A stretch of 64,000 nucleotides of DNA from CAVYXF01 sp963772335 (GTDB taxonomy: Bacteria; Pseudomonadota; Alphaproteobacteria; Rhizobiales; Rhodomicrobiaceae): NCBI GenBank assembly GCA_963772335.1, contig CAVYXF010000004.1, positions 186,001 through 250,000 of the forward strand, in the 5' to 3' direction. Position 1 is the first letter of the stretch; each line of letters begins with the position of its first letter. A program made the translations under genes and the position numbers. Below the pieces are notes generated by a model. That model was not told the DNA's origin and did no database searches. It saw only the letters and a program-made list of their open reading frames with translations. Below are positions 9,545 through 18,524 of the stretch, one piece after another.

Positions 9545-10062
9545 CTGGCCTCGATCAGATAGGGACCGCCGCCCTGGTTGGCGCGCGAGGAGAACAGCAC
9601 AAACCGGCTGACCCGGAAGGGCTCAGCGAAAAATCCCCCGTAATAGGACAGATAATCGGCAACTGCCGCCGGCCGCGTGTCCCTCAGCCGGGCAAGCGTG
9701 ATATGCGGTGTGAAATTGCGCGCCTCTGGTGGCAGGCCTATGCGGCGCGCTGCACGTTCATGGGCTTTCTGCAGCCGCTCCAGGGGATCTGAGGGGCGGA
9801 TGCCGGCAAACAGCGCCCGCGGCTTGTTGCCGCCGAATGAGCCAAGCCCCTCGATGCTGATATCGAAGCTGTCGAAGTCGATCTCCTCCAAGGCCGAGGC
9901 AAAGGCATGCGCCTGAAGATCGTCGATGTCGCCGGCAAAGCGCAAAGTGAGGTGAAAATTTTCTGGATCGATCCAGCGCGCGCCCGCGAGCTTGCCGCGC
10001 AGCATGGAAAGCCGGGAGACGATGCGTGGCGGGATTTCGATGCCGGTGAACAGTCGGGGCAT
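9496..10062 (-). CDS. thpR: RNA 2',3'-cyclic phosphodiesterase
   Basis: 188 residues of the 2H phosphoesterase superfamily. The two His-x-Thr motifs are HLTLRFAGD (about residue 41) and HITLARL (about residue 124). These enzymes, formerly called 2'-5' RNA ligase, open 2',3'-cyclic phosphate RNA ends to a 2'-phosphate. The ATG at 10062 is preceded by AAGGAGGT with a 5-base spacer, a near-perfect ribosome-binding site, so the longer frame from 10104 is rejected. The stop lies within the 3' end of the convergent phosphatase gene. Confidence 0.88.
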   Translation of the reverse strand: MPRLFTGIEIPPRIVSRLSMLRGKLAGARWIDPENFHLTLRFAGDIDDLQAHAFASALEEIDFDSFDISIEGLGSFGGNKPRALFAGIRPSDPLERLQKAHERAARRIGLPPEARNFTPHITLARLRDTRPAAVADYLSYYGGFFAEPFRVSRFVLFSSRANQGGGPYLIEASYPFRGAKGREAGAMA

Positions 10063-10308
10063 GGCGCACCTCCTTATGGAAATGCCGTGAGCGAACAGAA
10101 GCACAAAGTCGTATAAAAGGGGTTATAGATCGTTGGTTTTGCGCGGTTTCTCCTTAGATGATCTTTGCAACTGCCATCGCCCTGCCTTGCCCCGCTCGGC
10201 GATGATGCATCCGCCTTCCTGAACGTTCGCACCTCTATGTACGCGCCAATGCAAGCTGCGTTCGCAGCCGCCATTCTAAACACAGGCGGAGATTCGGGAA
10301 AACCTTCC

Positions 10309-10992
10309 TCAGCTCGGCTCGCCGCGTTTACGCTGCACCTGCGCGATCAGCGCCTCGACGCTTGGCAGGATGCGCTCGACGATGCGCTCCGCGCCTTTCT
10401 GGTTGGGATGCATGCCGTCGGGAAGCGTCAGGCTGTTGTCGAGCGCCACCCCATCGAGGAAAAACGGGTAGAGCAGTGCGTCATATTTGCGCGCCAGTTC
10501 CGCATACATCGCCCGGAACGCCGTCACATATTCCTCCCCCCAATTGCGCGGCGCTTCCATGCCGGCGACCAGCACCGGCAGCTTGCGGCCTTTCAATTTC
10601 TCCAGAATCTCGCCGAGGATCCGCTTGGTCTGCGCAACGGGCATGCCGCGCAAGGCGTCATTGGCGCCAAGCTCCAGAATCACCGCATCGGCATTGTCGG
10701 GCAGCGCCCAGTCGAGACGGGAAAGGCCGTCCGCCGCCGTATCGCCGGAAACGCCTGCGTTGATGATTTTGACGTTCGCCCCGCGTGACGTGAGCGCCTT
10801 TTCCAACTGAACCGGGAAGGCGGCATCCGGCGGCAGCTGATAACCCGCCGTGAGGCTGTCACCGAGGGCGACGATCACGATTTCGCGGGGTACAGTCTGC
10901 GCGATCGGGCGAGAAGCTCCGGCAATTCCTGCGAGCACGACCAAAAGGCTCGCAAAAGCGACGAACGGTTTCCATATGGTCCTTCGTATCAT
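10309..10992 (-). CDS. tesA: Arylesterase / multifunctional lysophospholipase (SGNH hydrolase)
   Basis: 227 residues with an N-terminal signal region ending near SRPIAQ. All SGNH blocks are present: GDSLTAGYQLP (nucleophile Ser), NAGVSGDTA (Gly), ELGANDALRG (Asn) and DGMHPNQKG (Asp/His). This matches periplasmic TesA-type esterases that hydrolyse acyl thioesters, aryl esters or lysophospholipids. It is divergent from the ABC ATPase gene with 44 bases between starts, reproducing the tesA-ybbA-ybbP arrangement common in proteobacteria. That conservation supports a shared role in envelope lipid handling, though this is unproven. Confidence 0.9.
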   Translation of the reverse strand: MIRRTIWKPFVAFASLLVVLAGIAGASRPIAQTVPREIVIVALGDSLTAGYQLPPDAAFPVQLEKALTSRGANVKIINAGVSGDTAADGLSRLDWALPDNADAVILELGANDALRGMPVAQTKRILGEILEKLKGRKLPVLVAGMEAPRNWGEEYVTAFRAMYAELARKYDALLYPFFLDGVALDNSLTLPDGMHPNQKGAERIVERILPSVEALIAQVQRKRGEPS

Positions 10993-11036
10993 GCGGGTAG
11001 CCTGCTTCCATTCCCGTGAAAAGTCTCTGACTTGAT

Positions 11037-11768
11037 ATGCGCAGCCCTGATCCGGAGTTCCACGCCCTCGTGTCCGAACACATTATCACCCTCAAAGATG
11101 TCCACCTCACGCTCGATAGCCGCGCCGGTTCCGTTACCATTTTGCGCGGAGTCAATCTCGACATCCGGCCTGGCGAGACGGTCGGTGTCGTTGGCCCTAG
11201 CGGCTCGGGAAAATCGACGCTCTTGATGGTGATGACCGGGCTTGAGAAAGCAACACGCGGCATGGTTCGGGTGGCGGGGCATGATTTCATGGCGCTTGGC
11301 GAGGACGCGCTGGCGCGGGTCCGGGGCAAACATATTGGCATCGTCTTCCAGTCTTTCCATCTCGTACCAACCCTGACCGCACTCGAAAATGTCGCGTTGC
11401 CGCTCGAATTCCTGGGACGCCCCGATGCGGAGGGACGCGCTGGCGAGGTGCTGCAAGCGGTAGGGCTCAGCCATCGTCTCAGCCACTTCCCCGCTCAGCT
11501 TTCCGGCGGTGAGCAGCAGCGCGTCGCCATAGCGCGAGCTTTGGCGCCAAATCCGGACATCCTGTTCGCCGACGAGCCGACCGGCAATCTCGACGCCAGG
11601 ACCGGCGAGCAGATCATGGACCTCCTGTTCTCGCTGCATCAGCGCTATGGCGCAACGCTCGTGCTCATCACCCATGACCAGCGGATCGCTAGCCGCTGCG
11701 AGCGAGTGGTCGAGATCAACGACGGGCTGGTCTCGCCTTCTCAAGAGGTGCTGGAGAGCGTGGCGTGA
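11037..11768 (+). CDS. ybbA: ABC transporter ATP-binding protein (YbbA/LolD type)
   Basis: 243 residues. It has Walker A GPSGSGKST, a Q-loop around IGIVFQSFHLVPTLTALENV, signature LSGGEQQRVAIARAL, Walker B ILFADEPTGNLD and the H-loop LVLITHD. The family pairs with FtsX-type permeases (MacB/LolD class). Its last 4 bases overlap the start of the permease gene (ATGA-type overlap), indicating translational coupling. It probably energises that permease for mechanotransmission or export in the envelope; the substrate is unknown. Confidence 0.92.
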   Translation: MRSPDPEFHALVSEHIITLKDVHLTLDSRAGSVTILRGVNLDIRPGETVGVVGPSGSGKSTLLMVMTGLEKATRGMVRVAGHDFMALGEDALARVRGKHIGIVFQSFHLVPTLTALENVALPLEFLGRPDAEGRAGEVLQAVGLSHRLSHFPAQLSGGEQQRVAIARALAPNPDILFADEPTGNLDARTGEQIMDLLFSLHQRYGATLVLITHDQRIASRCERVVEINDGLVSPSQEVLESVA

Positions 11769-14326
11769 CGGCAATCCCGGCCGCAGCAGAAGGGCGAGGC
11801 CGCACCGTCGCCATCCCCCTGGCATGGCGTCTTGCGCTACGTGAGCTGCGCGGCGGCATTGCCGGATTCTACATCTTCATTGCCTGTATCGCCCTCGGCG
11901 CGGCGGCCCTCGCCGCGATCGGGACGCTCTCCTCGGCGATCCAGACCGGCATTGCCCGCGAAGGTCAGGTGCTGCTCGGCGGCGATATCGAGGCAAGTCT
12001 GGTGCACCGGCGCGCCAGCGATGCAGAGCGGACCTTCCTCCAAAATGAAGGCCCGATCAGCGAGGTCGCGACGCTCCGATCGATGGCGCGCCTCCCCGAC
12101 GGCTCCAGCCAGGCATTGATTCTGCTGAAGGCCGTGGACGACGTCTACCCGCTTTACGGCGCGGTGACGCTGGAGGATGGCGCCAGTCTCAAGGATGCGC
12201 TCCGGCCCGGCGGTGCGATCGTCGAGCGGGCGCTGCTGGAGCAACTCGGCTTGCAAAAGGGCAGCACCTTCAAAGTCGGCGAGGCAACGCTTGAGATCAG
12301 CGGGGTCGTTGTTTCCGAGCCGGATCGCCTGTCCGCAGGGCCAAGTCTTGGGCCTCGCGTTATGGTCTCGCTGGAGACGTTCGGACAAACCGGCCTCGCC
12401 CAGCCCGGCAGCTTGATCGACTGGCGCTATCGCATCAGGCAACCGGACGCGGTGGAAGTCGCGGGATTTCAGGATAAGATCGCACGGGAGTTGCCCGATT
12501 CCGGCTTCCAGGTGCGCGACAAGACCGATCCCTCACCGGGCATCAGCCGCGCAATCGAGCGGCTTGCCGATTTCCTGACCCTGGTGGGCCTCACGGCCCT
12601 GCTCGCCGGCGGCATTGGTGTCGCCAATGCGGTGAGCGCCTTCATCGAGCGGCGCCGCAAAGTCATCGCCATCTATAAGGCGCTCGGCGCACCGCGTGAC
12701 CTCATCACCCGCAGCTTCCTCATTCAGGTGCTGCTGCTGGCCGGCGTCGGCATCCTGATTGGACTGGTCGTTGGCGCGGCGCTGCCATTCGTGTTCACCT
12801 ACGCTTATGGCTCGCTGCTGCCGGTTCAGCTGGAGATTGGCATCTATCCGAGTGGCCTGGCCTGGGCCGCAGCTTATGGCCTGCTCACAGCGCTGATCTT
12901 CGTGCTGTGGCCGCTCGGGCGCGCGAGCCAGATCCGCGCAGGCGAGCTGTTGCGTGAGGAGGTTGCCGGGCGCACGGGCTGGCCGCCACCCCTGTTTATC
13001 GCCGGCTCGCTTGCCTGTGCGGGGTTGCTCATCCTCACCGCCGTGGCGTTTGCGCAGGACCGCCAGATCGCCGCGATCACTCTTGCCGCAGTTGCCGCGA
13101 CCTTCGTGCTGTTCGGCGCGCTCGGGCAGGGTTTCCGGCTGCTCGCCCGCATCTTGCCGCGTCCGCGCTGGCCAGAAATGAAGCTGGCGCTTGCCAATAT
13201 CGCCGGGCCTGGCGGCCTGACCAGCACCGTCACCATTTCGCTCGGCACCGGCCTGACGCTACTGACGGCGATCGCGCTCACCAATGCCTCGCTATCCGAA
13301 GAGCTGCGCAGCGAAATCCCTGAGCGCGCCCCCAGCCATTTCTTCGTGGGCATTCCGAAGTCATCCTATGACAGCTTTGCGGCGCTGATCGCTAAGACTG
13401 CACCGGGCTCGGATCTTGAGGCCGCACCGATGCTGCGCGGCAAAATCGTTTCGCTTGCAGGCGTAGCCGCGGCCCAGGTCAAGGCACCGCCGCAGGCGGA
13501 ATGGGTGCTGAACGGGGATCGGGGCCTCACCTTCTCGGAAGAGCTGCCCAAGGATTCGCAGATCGTGGAAGGCGAATGGTGGCCGAAAGACTATCAAGGC
13601 GAGCCGCTGGTCTCGTTCGAGGCTGAACTCGGCCGCGCGCTTGGTCTGAAGATCGGCGATATGATCACGGTAAATGTGCTCGGCCGTAACGTCACAGCCA
13701 AGCTCGCCAACTTCCGCACAGTGCGATGGAATTCTTTCGGCATCAATTTCGTGATGATGTTCTCGCCGAACACGCTTGCCGCCGCGCCCTACAACATGCT
13801 CGCCACGCTGAGCTGGCCTGCAGCGCATGACGCCAAGGATGAAGCCGGCGTCGTGCAAGCCGTCACGGCCGCCTATCCGACAGTTACATCGGTACGGGTG
13901 CGCGATGCTCTGGAGACGTTCAACAGCCTGCTGGGCAAAGTGTTCGCCGCTATCCGGGTGGCAGGCGGCTTGACGCTGTTCTCGGGCGTTCTGGTGCTCG
14001 CCGGGGCGCTTGCGACCGCTAGGGCGCGCCGCATCTATGAAGCCGTGATCCTGAAGACGCTGGGGGCAACAAAGTGGCGCATTGTCGGTGCGCACCTTGC
14101 CGAGCAACTTGCCCTCGGCCTCGCAACCGCCCTCGTTGCCTCGGCTGCAGGGGCCGTGGTTTCCTACATTATATTAACGGAGCTGATGGAAGTGGGTTTC
14201 CACCTGTCAGCGATCGCGCTATTGCAGGCGAGTTTTCTCGCGACCATATTTATGGTGGCATTCGGATTATTCGGTACATTGCGGGTGTTGGGCGCGAAGG
14301 CGTCGCCGCATCTGCGCTCCGAGTAG
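11765..14326 (+). CDS. ybbP: FtsX-family ABC transporter permease (YbbP type)
   Basis: 853 residues. One transmembrane helix near residue 35 is followed by a MacB-like periplasmic domain, a three-helix FtsX block (about 270-390), further helices, a second periplasmic region and a second FtsX block at the C-terminus (GGLTLFSGVLVLAGALATARARR and after). The duplicated FtsX architecture and length match the YbbP family. It begins at a GTG (positions 11765-11767) inside the last codons of the ATPase gene. It is probably the membrane partner of that ATPase. Confidence 0.9.
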   Translation: MTAIPAAAEGRGRTVAIPLAWRLALRELRGGIAGFYIFIACIALGAAALAAIGTLSSAIQTGIAREGQVLLGGDIEASLVHRRASDAERTFLQNEGPISEVATLRSMARLPDGSSQALILLKAVDDVYPLYGAVTLEDGASLKDALRPGGAIVERALLEQLGLQKGSTFKVGEATLEISGVVVSEPDRLSAGPSLGPRVMVSLETFGQTGLAQPGSLIDWRYRIRQPDAVEVAGFQDKIARELPDSGFQVRDKTDPSPGISRAIERLADFLTLVGLTALLAGGIGVANAVSAFIERRRKVIAIYKALGAPRDLITRSFLIQVLLLAGVGILIGLVVGAALPFVFTYAYGSLLPVQLEIGIYPSGLAWAAAYGLLTALIFVLWPLGRASQIRAGELLREEVAGRTGWPPPLFIAGSLACAGLLILTAVAFAQDRQIAAITLAAVAATFVLFGALGQGFRLLARILPRPRWPEMKLALANIAGPGGLTSTVTISLGTGLTLLTAIALTNASLSEELRSEIPERAPSHFFVGIPKSSYDSFAALIAKTAPGSDLEAAPMLRGKIVSLAGVAAAQVKAPPQAEWVLNGDRGLTFSEELPKDSQIVEGEWWPKDYQGEPLVSFEAELGRALGLKIGDMITVNVLGRNVTAKLANFRTVRWNSFGINFVMMFSPNTLAAAPYNMLATLSWPAAHDAKDEAGVVQAVTAAYPTVTSVRVRDALETFNSLLGKVFAAIRVAGGLTLFSGVLVLAGALATARARRIYEAVILKTLGATKWRIVGAHLAEQLALGLATALVASAAGAVVSYIILTELMEVGFHLSAIALLQASFLATIFMVAFGLFGTLRVLGAKASPHLRSE

Positions 14327-14375
14327 TCGAAAGAACGAGCCATTTACCCGTGAGGTCGCCTTAGCTCTCGTGCTA

Positions 14376-14406
14376 TTGTATAGACTGTACGGTAAGGGTT
14401 TATAAT
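14376..14406 (+). promoter_or_regulatory. Possible sigma-70-type promoter for the first BI-1 gene
   Basis: TTGTAT (14376-14381) and a perfect TATAAT (14401-14406) are separated by 19 bases, about 50 bases upstream of the BI-1 start codon and after the permease stop. The -10 element is ideal but the spacer is longer than the usual 17, so this remains a moderate prediction. Confidence 0.4.
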
Positions 14407-14456
14407 GGTCGACGGGATGGATCGTTCCGGGATGCAGAGGTTCAAAGGGGTTCAAA

Positions 14457-15227
14457 ATGGCCGAACTGAATAGGCACACTCTGGCAGGGGCGCGTCCTGG
14501 TGTCGACGTCATCGACACGGGGCTTCGCGCCTACATGCTCCGCGTCTACAACTACATGGCCGCCGGTTTAGGCATCACCGGCGTGGTGGCTTATGCATTT
14601 TATCTGATGGCAGTCACCACCGATCCCGGTAGCGCCGTTGCGCAGCTGCCTGGCGGGGTCATGCTGACCGAATTCGGGCGCCTGATTTTCGTGAGCCCGC
14701 TGAAATGGGTGCTCCTGCTGGCGCCGCTCGGCGTGGTGTTCTTCCTCTCCGCGCGCCTGCCGCGGATGAGCATCCAAGGAGCGCAATTCACCTTCTGGCT
14801 TTACGCGGCGCTGGTGGGCGCCTCGCTGGCGTCGATCTTCCTGGTCTATGCGCATGGCTCGATCGCGCAGGTGTTCTTCATTACGGCGGCGACCTTTGGC
14901 GGCCTAAGTCTTTATGGCTATACCACCCGGAGCGATCTGTCGGGCTGGGGCTCATTCCTGATCATGGGTGTCATCGGCATCGTGATCGCGATGATCGTGA
15001 ACCTGTTCCTCGCCTCCAGCGCGCTGCAATTTGCGATCTCGGTGGTTGGCGTGCTGGTGTTTGCGGGCCTCACCGCCTATGACACGCAGCAGATCAAGGA
15101 GACCTATTACGAGGGCGACAGCCAGCTGGTTGCTGGTCAGAAGGCGATCATGGGCGCGCTGCGTCTCTATCTCGACTTCCTGAACCTGTTCCTCATGCTG
15201 CTTTCGCTGTTCGGCAACCGCGAATAG
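14457..15227 (+). CDS. Bax inhibitor-1/YccA family membrane protein (copy 1)
   Basis: 256 residues with seven predicted membrane helices after a short polar N-terminus. Family blocks include RAYMLRVYNYMAAGLGITGVVAY, GLSLYGYTTRSDLSGWGSFLIMG, LQFAISVVGVLVFAGLTAYDTQQIKE and LYLDFLNLFLMLLSLFG, the last carrying the conserved acidic C-terminal region. TMBIM/BI-1 proteins are pH-sensitive calcium-leak-type channels of the inner membrane. It is followed by a strong terminator and has its own candidate promoter, so it is probably monocistronic. A paralogue lies at 20607. Confidence 0.9.
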   Translation: MAELNRHTLAGARPGVDVIDTGLRAYMLRVYNYMAAGLGITGVVAYAFYLMAVTTDPGSAVAQLPGGVMLTEFGRLIFVSPLKWVLLLAPLGVVFFLSARLPRMSIQGAQFTFWLYAALVGASLASIFLVYAHGSIAQVFFITAATFGGLSLYGYTTRSDLSGWGSFLIMGVIGIVIAMIVNLFLASSALQFAISVVGVLVFAGLTAYDTQQIKETYYEGDSQLVAGQKAIMGALRLYLDFLNLFLMLLSLFGNRE

Positions 15228-15250
15228 TCAGCTCTCCAATCGACGTGCAG

Positions 15251-15282
15251 CAAGGCCCCGCTTTTGCGGGGCCTTGTTTTTT
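15251..15282 (+). terminator. Rho-independent terminator after BI-1 copy 1
   Basis: A perfect 11-base stem, CAAGGCCCCGC pairing with GCGGGGCCTTG, has a TTTT loop and is followed by six T residues. It lies 24 bases after the BI-1 stop and is one of the clearest terminators in the window. Confidence 0.92.
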
Positions 15283-15346
15283 AGCTCCTCAACCGCCGGA
15301 GCGGAGCCTAGCAGAGCCGTTTGTAAGACAGTGCGCTCGGCGGCTT

Positions 15347-16132
15347 TCAGTTCAGCACTGCCCAGACCGGCACATGATCCGAGGGCTTTTCCCGGCCGCG
15401 GACATATTTGTCGATGCCGCAGCTATCGAGGCGGGCAGCTGCTTCGGGCGACAGCAGCAAATGATCGATGCGCAGCCCGAGATCGCGTTGCCAGGCGCCG
15501 GCCTGATAGTCCCAAAAACTGTACTGCCCGGGCCGGGTGTCACAGGCGCGGAACGCGTCCGTAAGGCCCCGGTTGAGCAGTTTACGGAAAGCCCGCCGGG
15601 TCTCGATCCGGAACAGCGCATCCCCCGTCCAGGAAGCTGGATTGTAGACGTCCTCCGGCTGCGGAATGACATTGTAGTCGCCCGCGAGGATGAGAGGCTC
15701 CTCATAGGTGAGCAGCTCATCAACATGCGCGGTGAGCGCGGCTAGCCATTCGAGCTTATAGGTGTATTTGGCGGTATCAGGAGGATTGCCGTTCGGCAGG
15801 TAGATCGAGGCGACGCGTAACGCACCCCCGTCCAGCGACACCACGGCCTCGACGTAGCGCGCCTGCTCATCGCCAGGCAAAGTCGGCAGCCCGGTGCGGA
15901 TATCGCTCAGTGGCCAGCGCGACAGAATGGCGACGCCGTTGAAGGTCTTCTGGCCGAGCAGCGCGACGTTGTAGCCGAGATCCTCGAACATACTCTTGGG
16001 GAAGGCGGCCTCCTGACATTTAATTTCCTGCAGGCAGACCACGTCGGGCTCGGCTTCGCGCAGCCAGTCACAGGCGGCCTCCGCGCGGATTTTGATCGAG
16101 TTGACGTTCCAGGTCGCCAGTTTGAGGGTCAT
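15347..16132 (-). CDS. xth: Exodeoxyribonuclease III
   Basis: 261 residues of the Mg-dependent EEP nuclease family. Visible catalytic blocks are TWNVNSIKIR, VCLQEIKCQ (metal-binding Glu), GDYNVIPQPEDVYNP (Asp/Asn) and DHVPVWAVL (catalytic Asp-His). XthA removes 3' blocking groups and cleaves at AP sites in base-excision repair. The length matches the family. It lies convergent to the BI-1 gene and its terminator and divergent from the polysaccharide deacetylase. Confidence 0.93.
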   Translation of the reverse strand: MTLKLATWNVNSIKIRAEAACDWLREAEPDVVCLQEIKCQEAAFPKSMFEDLGYNVALLGQKTFNGVAILSRWPLSDIRTGLPTLPGDEQARYVEAVVSLDGGALRVASIYLPNGNPPDTAKYTYKLEWLAALTAHVDELLTYEEPLILAGDYNVIPQPEDVYNPASWTGDALFRIETRRAFRKLLNRGLTDAFRACDTRPGQYSFWDYQAGAWQRDLGLRIDHLLLSPEAAARLDSCGIDKYVRGREKPSDHVPVWAVLN

Positions 16133-16327
16133 CGGCTGCCTCGCTTCAGTTGTGACGGATTTCGTTCCCGTTCTAGCCGTTTTCTTGACCGAAATCGGAC
16201 TTAAAGCCTCAGGTTGTGATGCACAGAATCAACAGGTCGTCCTCAACCGGTTTGCCCTGCCGTTTCCGTCCTTGTTTCAACAGGTATAGAAGGGGGATTA
16301 TTCCAGGGATTTTCGTTGGATTAGAGT

Positions 16328-17371
16328 GTGAAGGCCCTAATGCTGCTGCTGCTGCGTTCGTTGAAGGCTGTGAGTGCTCTGTTGATGCTTTCGGCCGGTA
16401 TCGGACAGGTTCAAGCGGCAGATTGTGCCGATGACCCTGCCACGACCGGCTTGTCCCGCACCATTGCTATCGACTCCTCTGGCGGACAACGCTTCGGGCG
16501 CCTGCAATATCCCCAGACCGCTCCGCTTCGGCCGAAGGAGGTGGTGCTGACCTTCGATGACGGTCCGCATCCGATCTACACCAAGCTGATTCTCGATATT
16601 TTGGATAAGCATTGCGTCAAGGCGACGTTCTTCACCGTCGGGCGGATGGCGCTGTTCGCGCCGAAAATCGTCCAGCTCGAGGCAAAGCGCGGCCATACCA
16701 TCGCTTCCCACACCTGGTCGCATGCCCGCGATCTCAGCAAGATGCCCGTCGAGGATGCCAAGCTGGAGATCGAGAAAGGCTTCGTAGCCACCTCCCAGGC
16801 GCTTGGCGAGCCGATCGCGCCGTTCTTTCGGTATCCCGGGCTCAACGATTCGCATGAGCTGAATGACTATCTCGGGGGCCGCGATATCAGCGTCTGGTCG
16901 GTCGACGTGGTGTCCGGTGATACCAATGCCGGCATGACGTCTGCGCAGCTGTACCACGATACGCTCGAACGCCTGCACAAGATGGGCCGCGGCGTGGTGC
17001 TGTTCCATGACCTTAAGGCGATCACGGCGGAGATTTTGGACAGCTTTCTTTCCACGCTGAAGGCCGAAGGCTTCAAAATCGTCCATGTCGTCTCGAACTC
17101 GGCCTATAAGGCCAATCCGGTCATGGTCGCTCGTCTGCATGAGCAAAAGGATACGGTGCAGAACGTCGCCTTTACGGGTGTTACTGTGCCTGCCAGCACT
17201 GGCGCGGTGCCGCCAGCTGCTGATGCTCTGGCAACCGGGGAGGTCGACATCATGAAGACCGAGTTCCTGCAGATCGAGGCAGGCGCCCTCGCTGCGAAGC
17301 AGGAAATGGCCGATTCCAACGCAAAAGCGTTGGCCGACAAGTCGCTCGCCAGAGGCCATCTCGCCAAATAG
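16328..17371 (+). CDS. Polysaccharide deacetylase (NodB homology domain), secreted
   Basis: 347 residues, GTG start, with a signal peptide ending near VQAAD. The NodB domain (about residues 60-260) has motif 1 VLTFDDGPHP (catalytic and metal Asp), motif 2 SHTWSHARD (metal His residues), motif 3 FFRYPG and a late VLFHDLKA containing the catalytic His. CE4 deacetylases act on peptidoglycan, chitin-like oligomers or exopolysaccharide. The C-terminal about 80 residues are Ala-rich and charged, without a recognised domain. No glycosyltransferase is adjacent, so the natural substrate is uncertain. Confidence 0.88.
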   Translation: MKALMLLLLRSLKAVSALLMLSAGIGQVQAADCADDPATTGLSRTIAIDSSGGQRFGRLQYPQTAPLRPKEVVLTFDDGPHPIYTKLILDILDKHCVKATFFTVGRMALFAPKIVQLEAKRGHTIASHTWSHARDLSKMPVEDAKLEIEKGFVATSQALGEPIAPFFRYPGLNDSHELNDYLGGRDISVWSVDVVSGDTNAGMTSAQLYHDTLERLHKMGRGVVLFHDLKAITAEILDSFLSTLKAEGFKIVHVVSNSAYKANPVMVARLHEQKDTVQNVAFTGVTVPASTGAVPPAADALATGEVDIMKTEFLQIEAGALAAKQEMADSNAKALADKSLARGHLAK

Positions 17372-17427
17372 CGGCCCGGCCATCTCTTAAACGACTCGCG
17401 TCCGTTTAAGCACCCTTGAAAGCAAAT

Positions 17428-17450
17428 CAGCGCGGGGCTTGCCCGCGCTG
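17428..17450. terminator. Possible bidirectional hairpin between convergent genes
   Basis: A 9-base perfect stem CAGCGCGGG / CCCGCGCTG around the 5-base loop GCTTG lies between the deacetylase stop and the 3' end of the convergent glycine-rich gene. No clean T run follows on either strand, so termination efficiency is uncertain. Confidence 0.4.
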
Positions 17451-17493
17451 ACCTATAACTATCCGGCGTTGATGCGGGAGCGACCAGTCCCTT

Positions 17494-18264
17494 CTAGTAC
17501 CAGTCCTCGCACTGACGATAGCGGCGCCACCAGTAGACGCTGCCCGTCGATATCGCGCGCAGCCTTAGCCACTCGCAGTCGTTATAGTAGGACGTGGCAT
17601 AGTCATAATAGTAGTCGTCATAACCGGGGCCGAAGAAGAAGAAGTGGCTGAAGCGCCGGAGCCGGTGATGCCGCCTGTCGTGCTTACCGCGCCAATTCCC
17701 GTCATGGTCGTTATGCGCGAAGTTTCTCCTGCCACCGTTTCCGTAAAACTTCGTCCGATTGGAGAAGTCCCGCTTGTAGAGGTGGGCTCCGTCGCCACGG
17801 CGGATATAGCCCGAGGAGCCATCAAATCCACCCCTCGGCATCCGGTCGAAACTGCGCACGGCGAAACGGCCGGGCCTATCGAAACTGCGTCGGCCAATGC
17901 TCGCTCCGCCGTCGCGGAAGACGGGTCCACGGCTGACGCCCAAGCTGTGGTTGCTGCGCCCGGCGCTGAAGCTATTGAAGCTGCGTCCAGCGCCACCGTA
18001 ACCCATGCCACCGCGGAACGCAGGGCCACCGCCAAAGCCACCCATTCTGCCACCGCCGCCGAAGCTGCCACGGCCACCACCGCCGCCACCGCCACCGCCG
18101 CCGTGCATGATGACTCCGCCGCTGCGGACGAGTTGCAGGAGCGGCGAGGAACCATAGTCGGAGGGCGGTGAGAATTGGGCTGCATGCGCCTGCTGATCCA
18201 AGGCAGCAGGACTGAGGGCGAGCACACCCGCTAGCGGGGCCGCCATCACCATTTTGCGAAACAT
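17494..18264 (-). CDS. Secreted glycine-rich protein with DCxWLR...YWWxRYRxC motif (paralogue A)
   Basis: 256 residues. It starts MFRKMVM with a hydrophobic signal ending near AHAAQ, then has a Gly-rich stretch, an Arg/Phe/Gly middle part and a Tyr-rich block before a conserved end, DCEWLRLRAISTGSVYWW plus RYRQCEDW. The same C-terminal signature and MFRK start occur in the next gene. Similar ends occur in uncharacterised Rhizobiales proteins, some annotated loosely as sulfur-globule-like. Two Cys residues flank the conserved segment and could form a disulfide. Function is unknown; an envelope-associated structural or metal-binding role is a guess. Confidence 0.7.
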   Translation of the reverse strand: MFRKMVMAAPLAGVLALSPAALDQQAHAAQFSPPSDYGSSPLLQLVRSGGVIMHGGGGGGGGGGRGSFGGGGRMGGFGGGPAFRGGMGYGGAGRSFNSFSAGRSNHSLGVSRGPVFRDGGASIGRRSFDRPGRFAVRSFDRMPRGGFDGSSGYIRRGDGAHLYKRDFSNRTKFYGNGGRRNFAHNDHDGNWRGKHDRRHHRLRRFSHFFFFGPGYDDYYYDYATSYYNDCEWLRLRAISTGSVYWWRRYRQCEDWY

Positions 18265-18524
18265 GAACAGGACCTCAATATGCGTTCCTCGGCTCTTGTA
18301 AAAGACCCTTAAAAATTGAAAGGTTCAACATTGTTTTTGCGATTGTTGACCGAGCCGGCCATGAAAAGAGCCGTTTCGGCACGCCGCTGTAGCTTTATGG
18401 ATAATATTCAAGGCACTAAGCGGCTTAAGCTTTGCAGTGCACATTTGCGCTATCTTGGCGCGAGCATGAGTACGCGCGGGAGTTTTCCCCCGCGCGTCTT
18501 TGTCATTCGGGCAATTCACCGTTA

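Noticed and set aside
10074..10283. Minus-strand frame upstream of thpR
   Set aside because: It has no ribosome-binding site and overlaps only intergenic sequence; the composition is not protein-like.
17644..18171. Ala/Thr-rich plus-strand frame
   Set aside because: It is the antisense shadow of the glycine-rich secreted paralogue; low complexity arises from the repeated codons of that gene.
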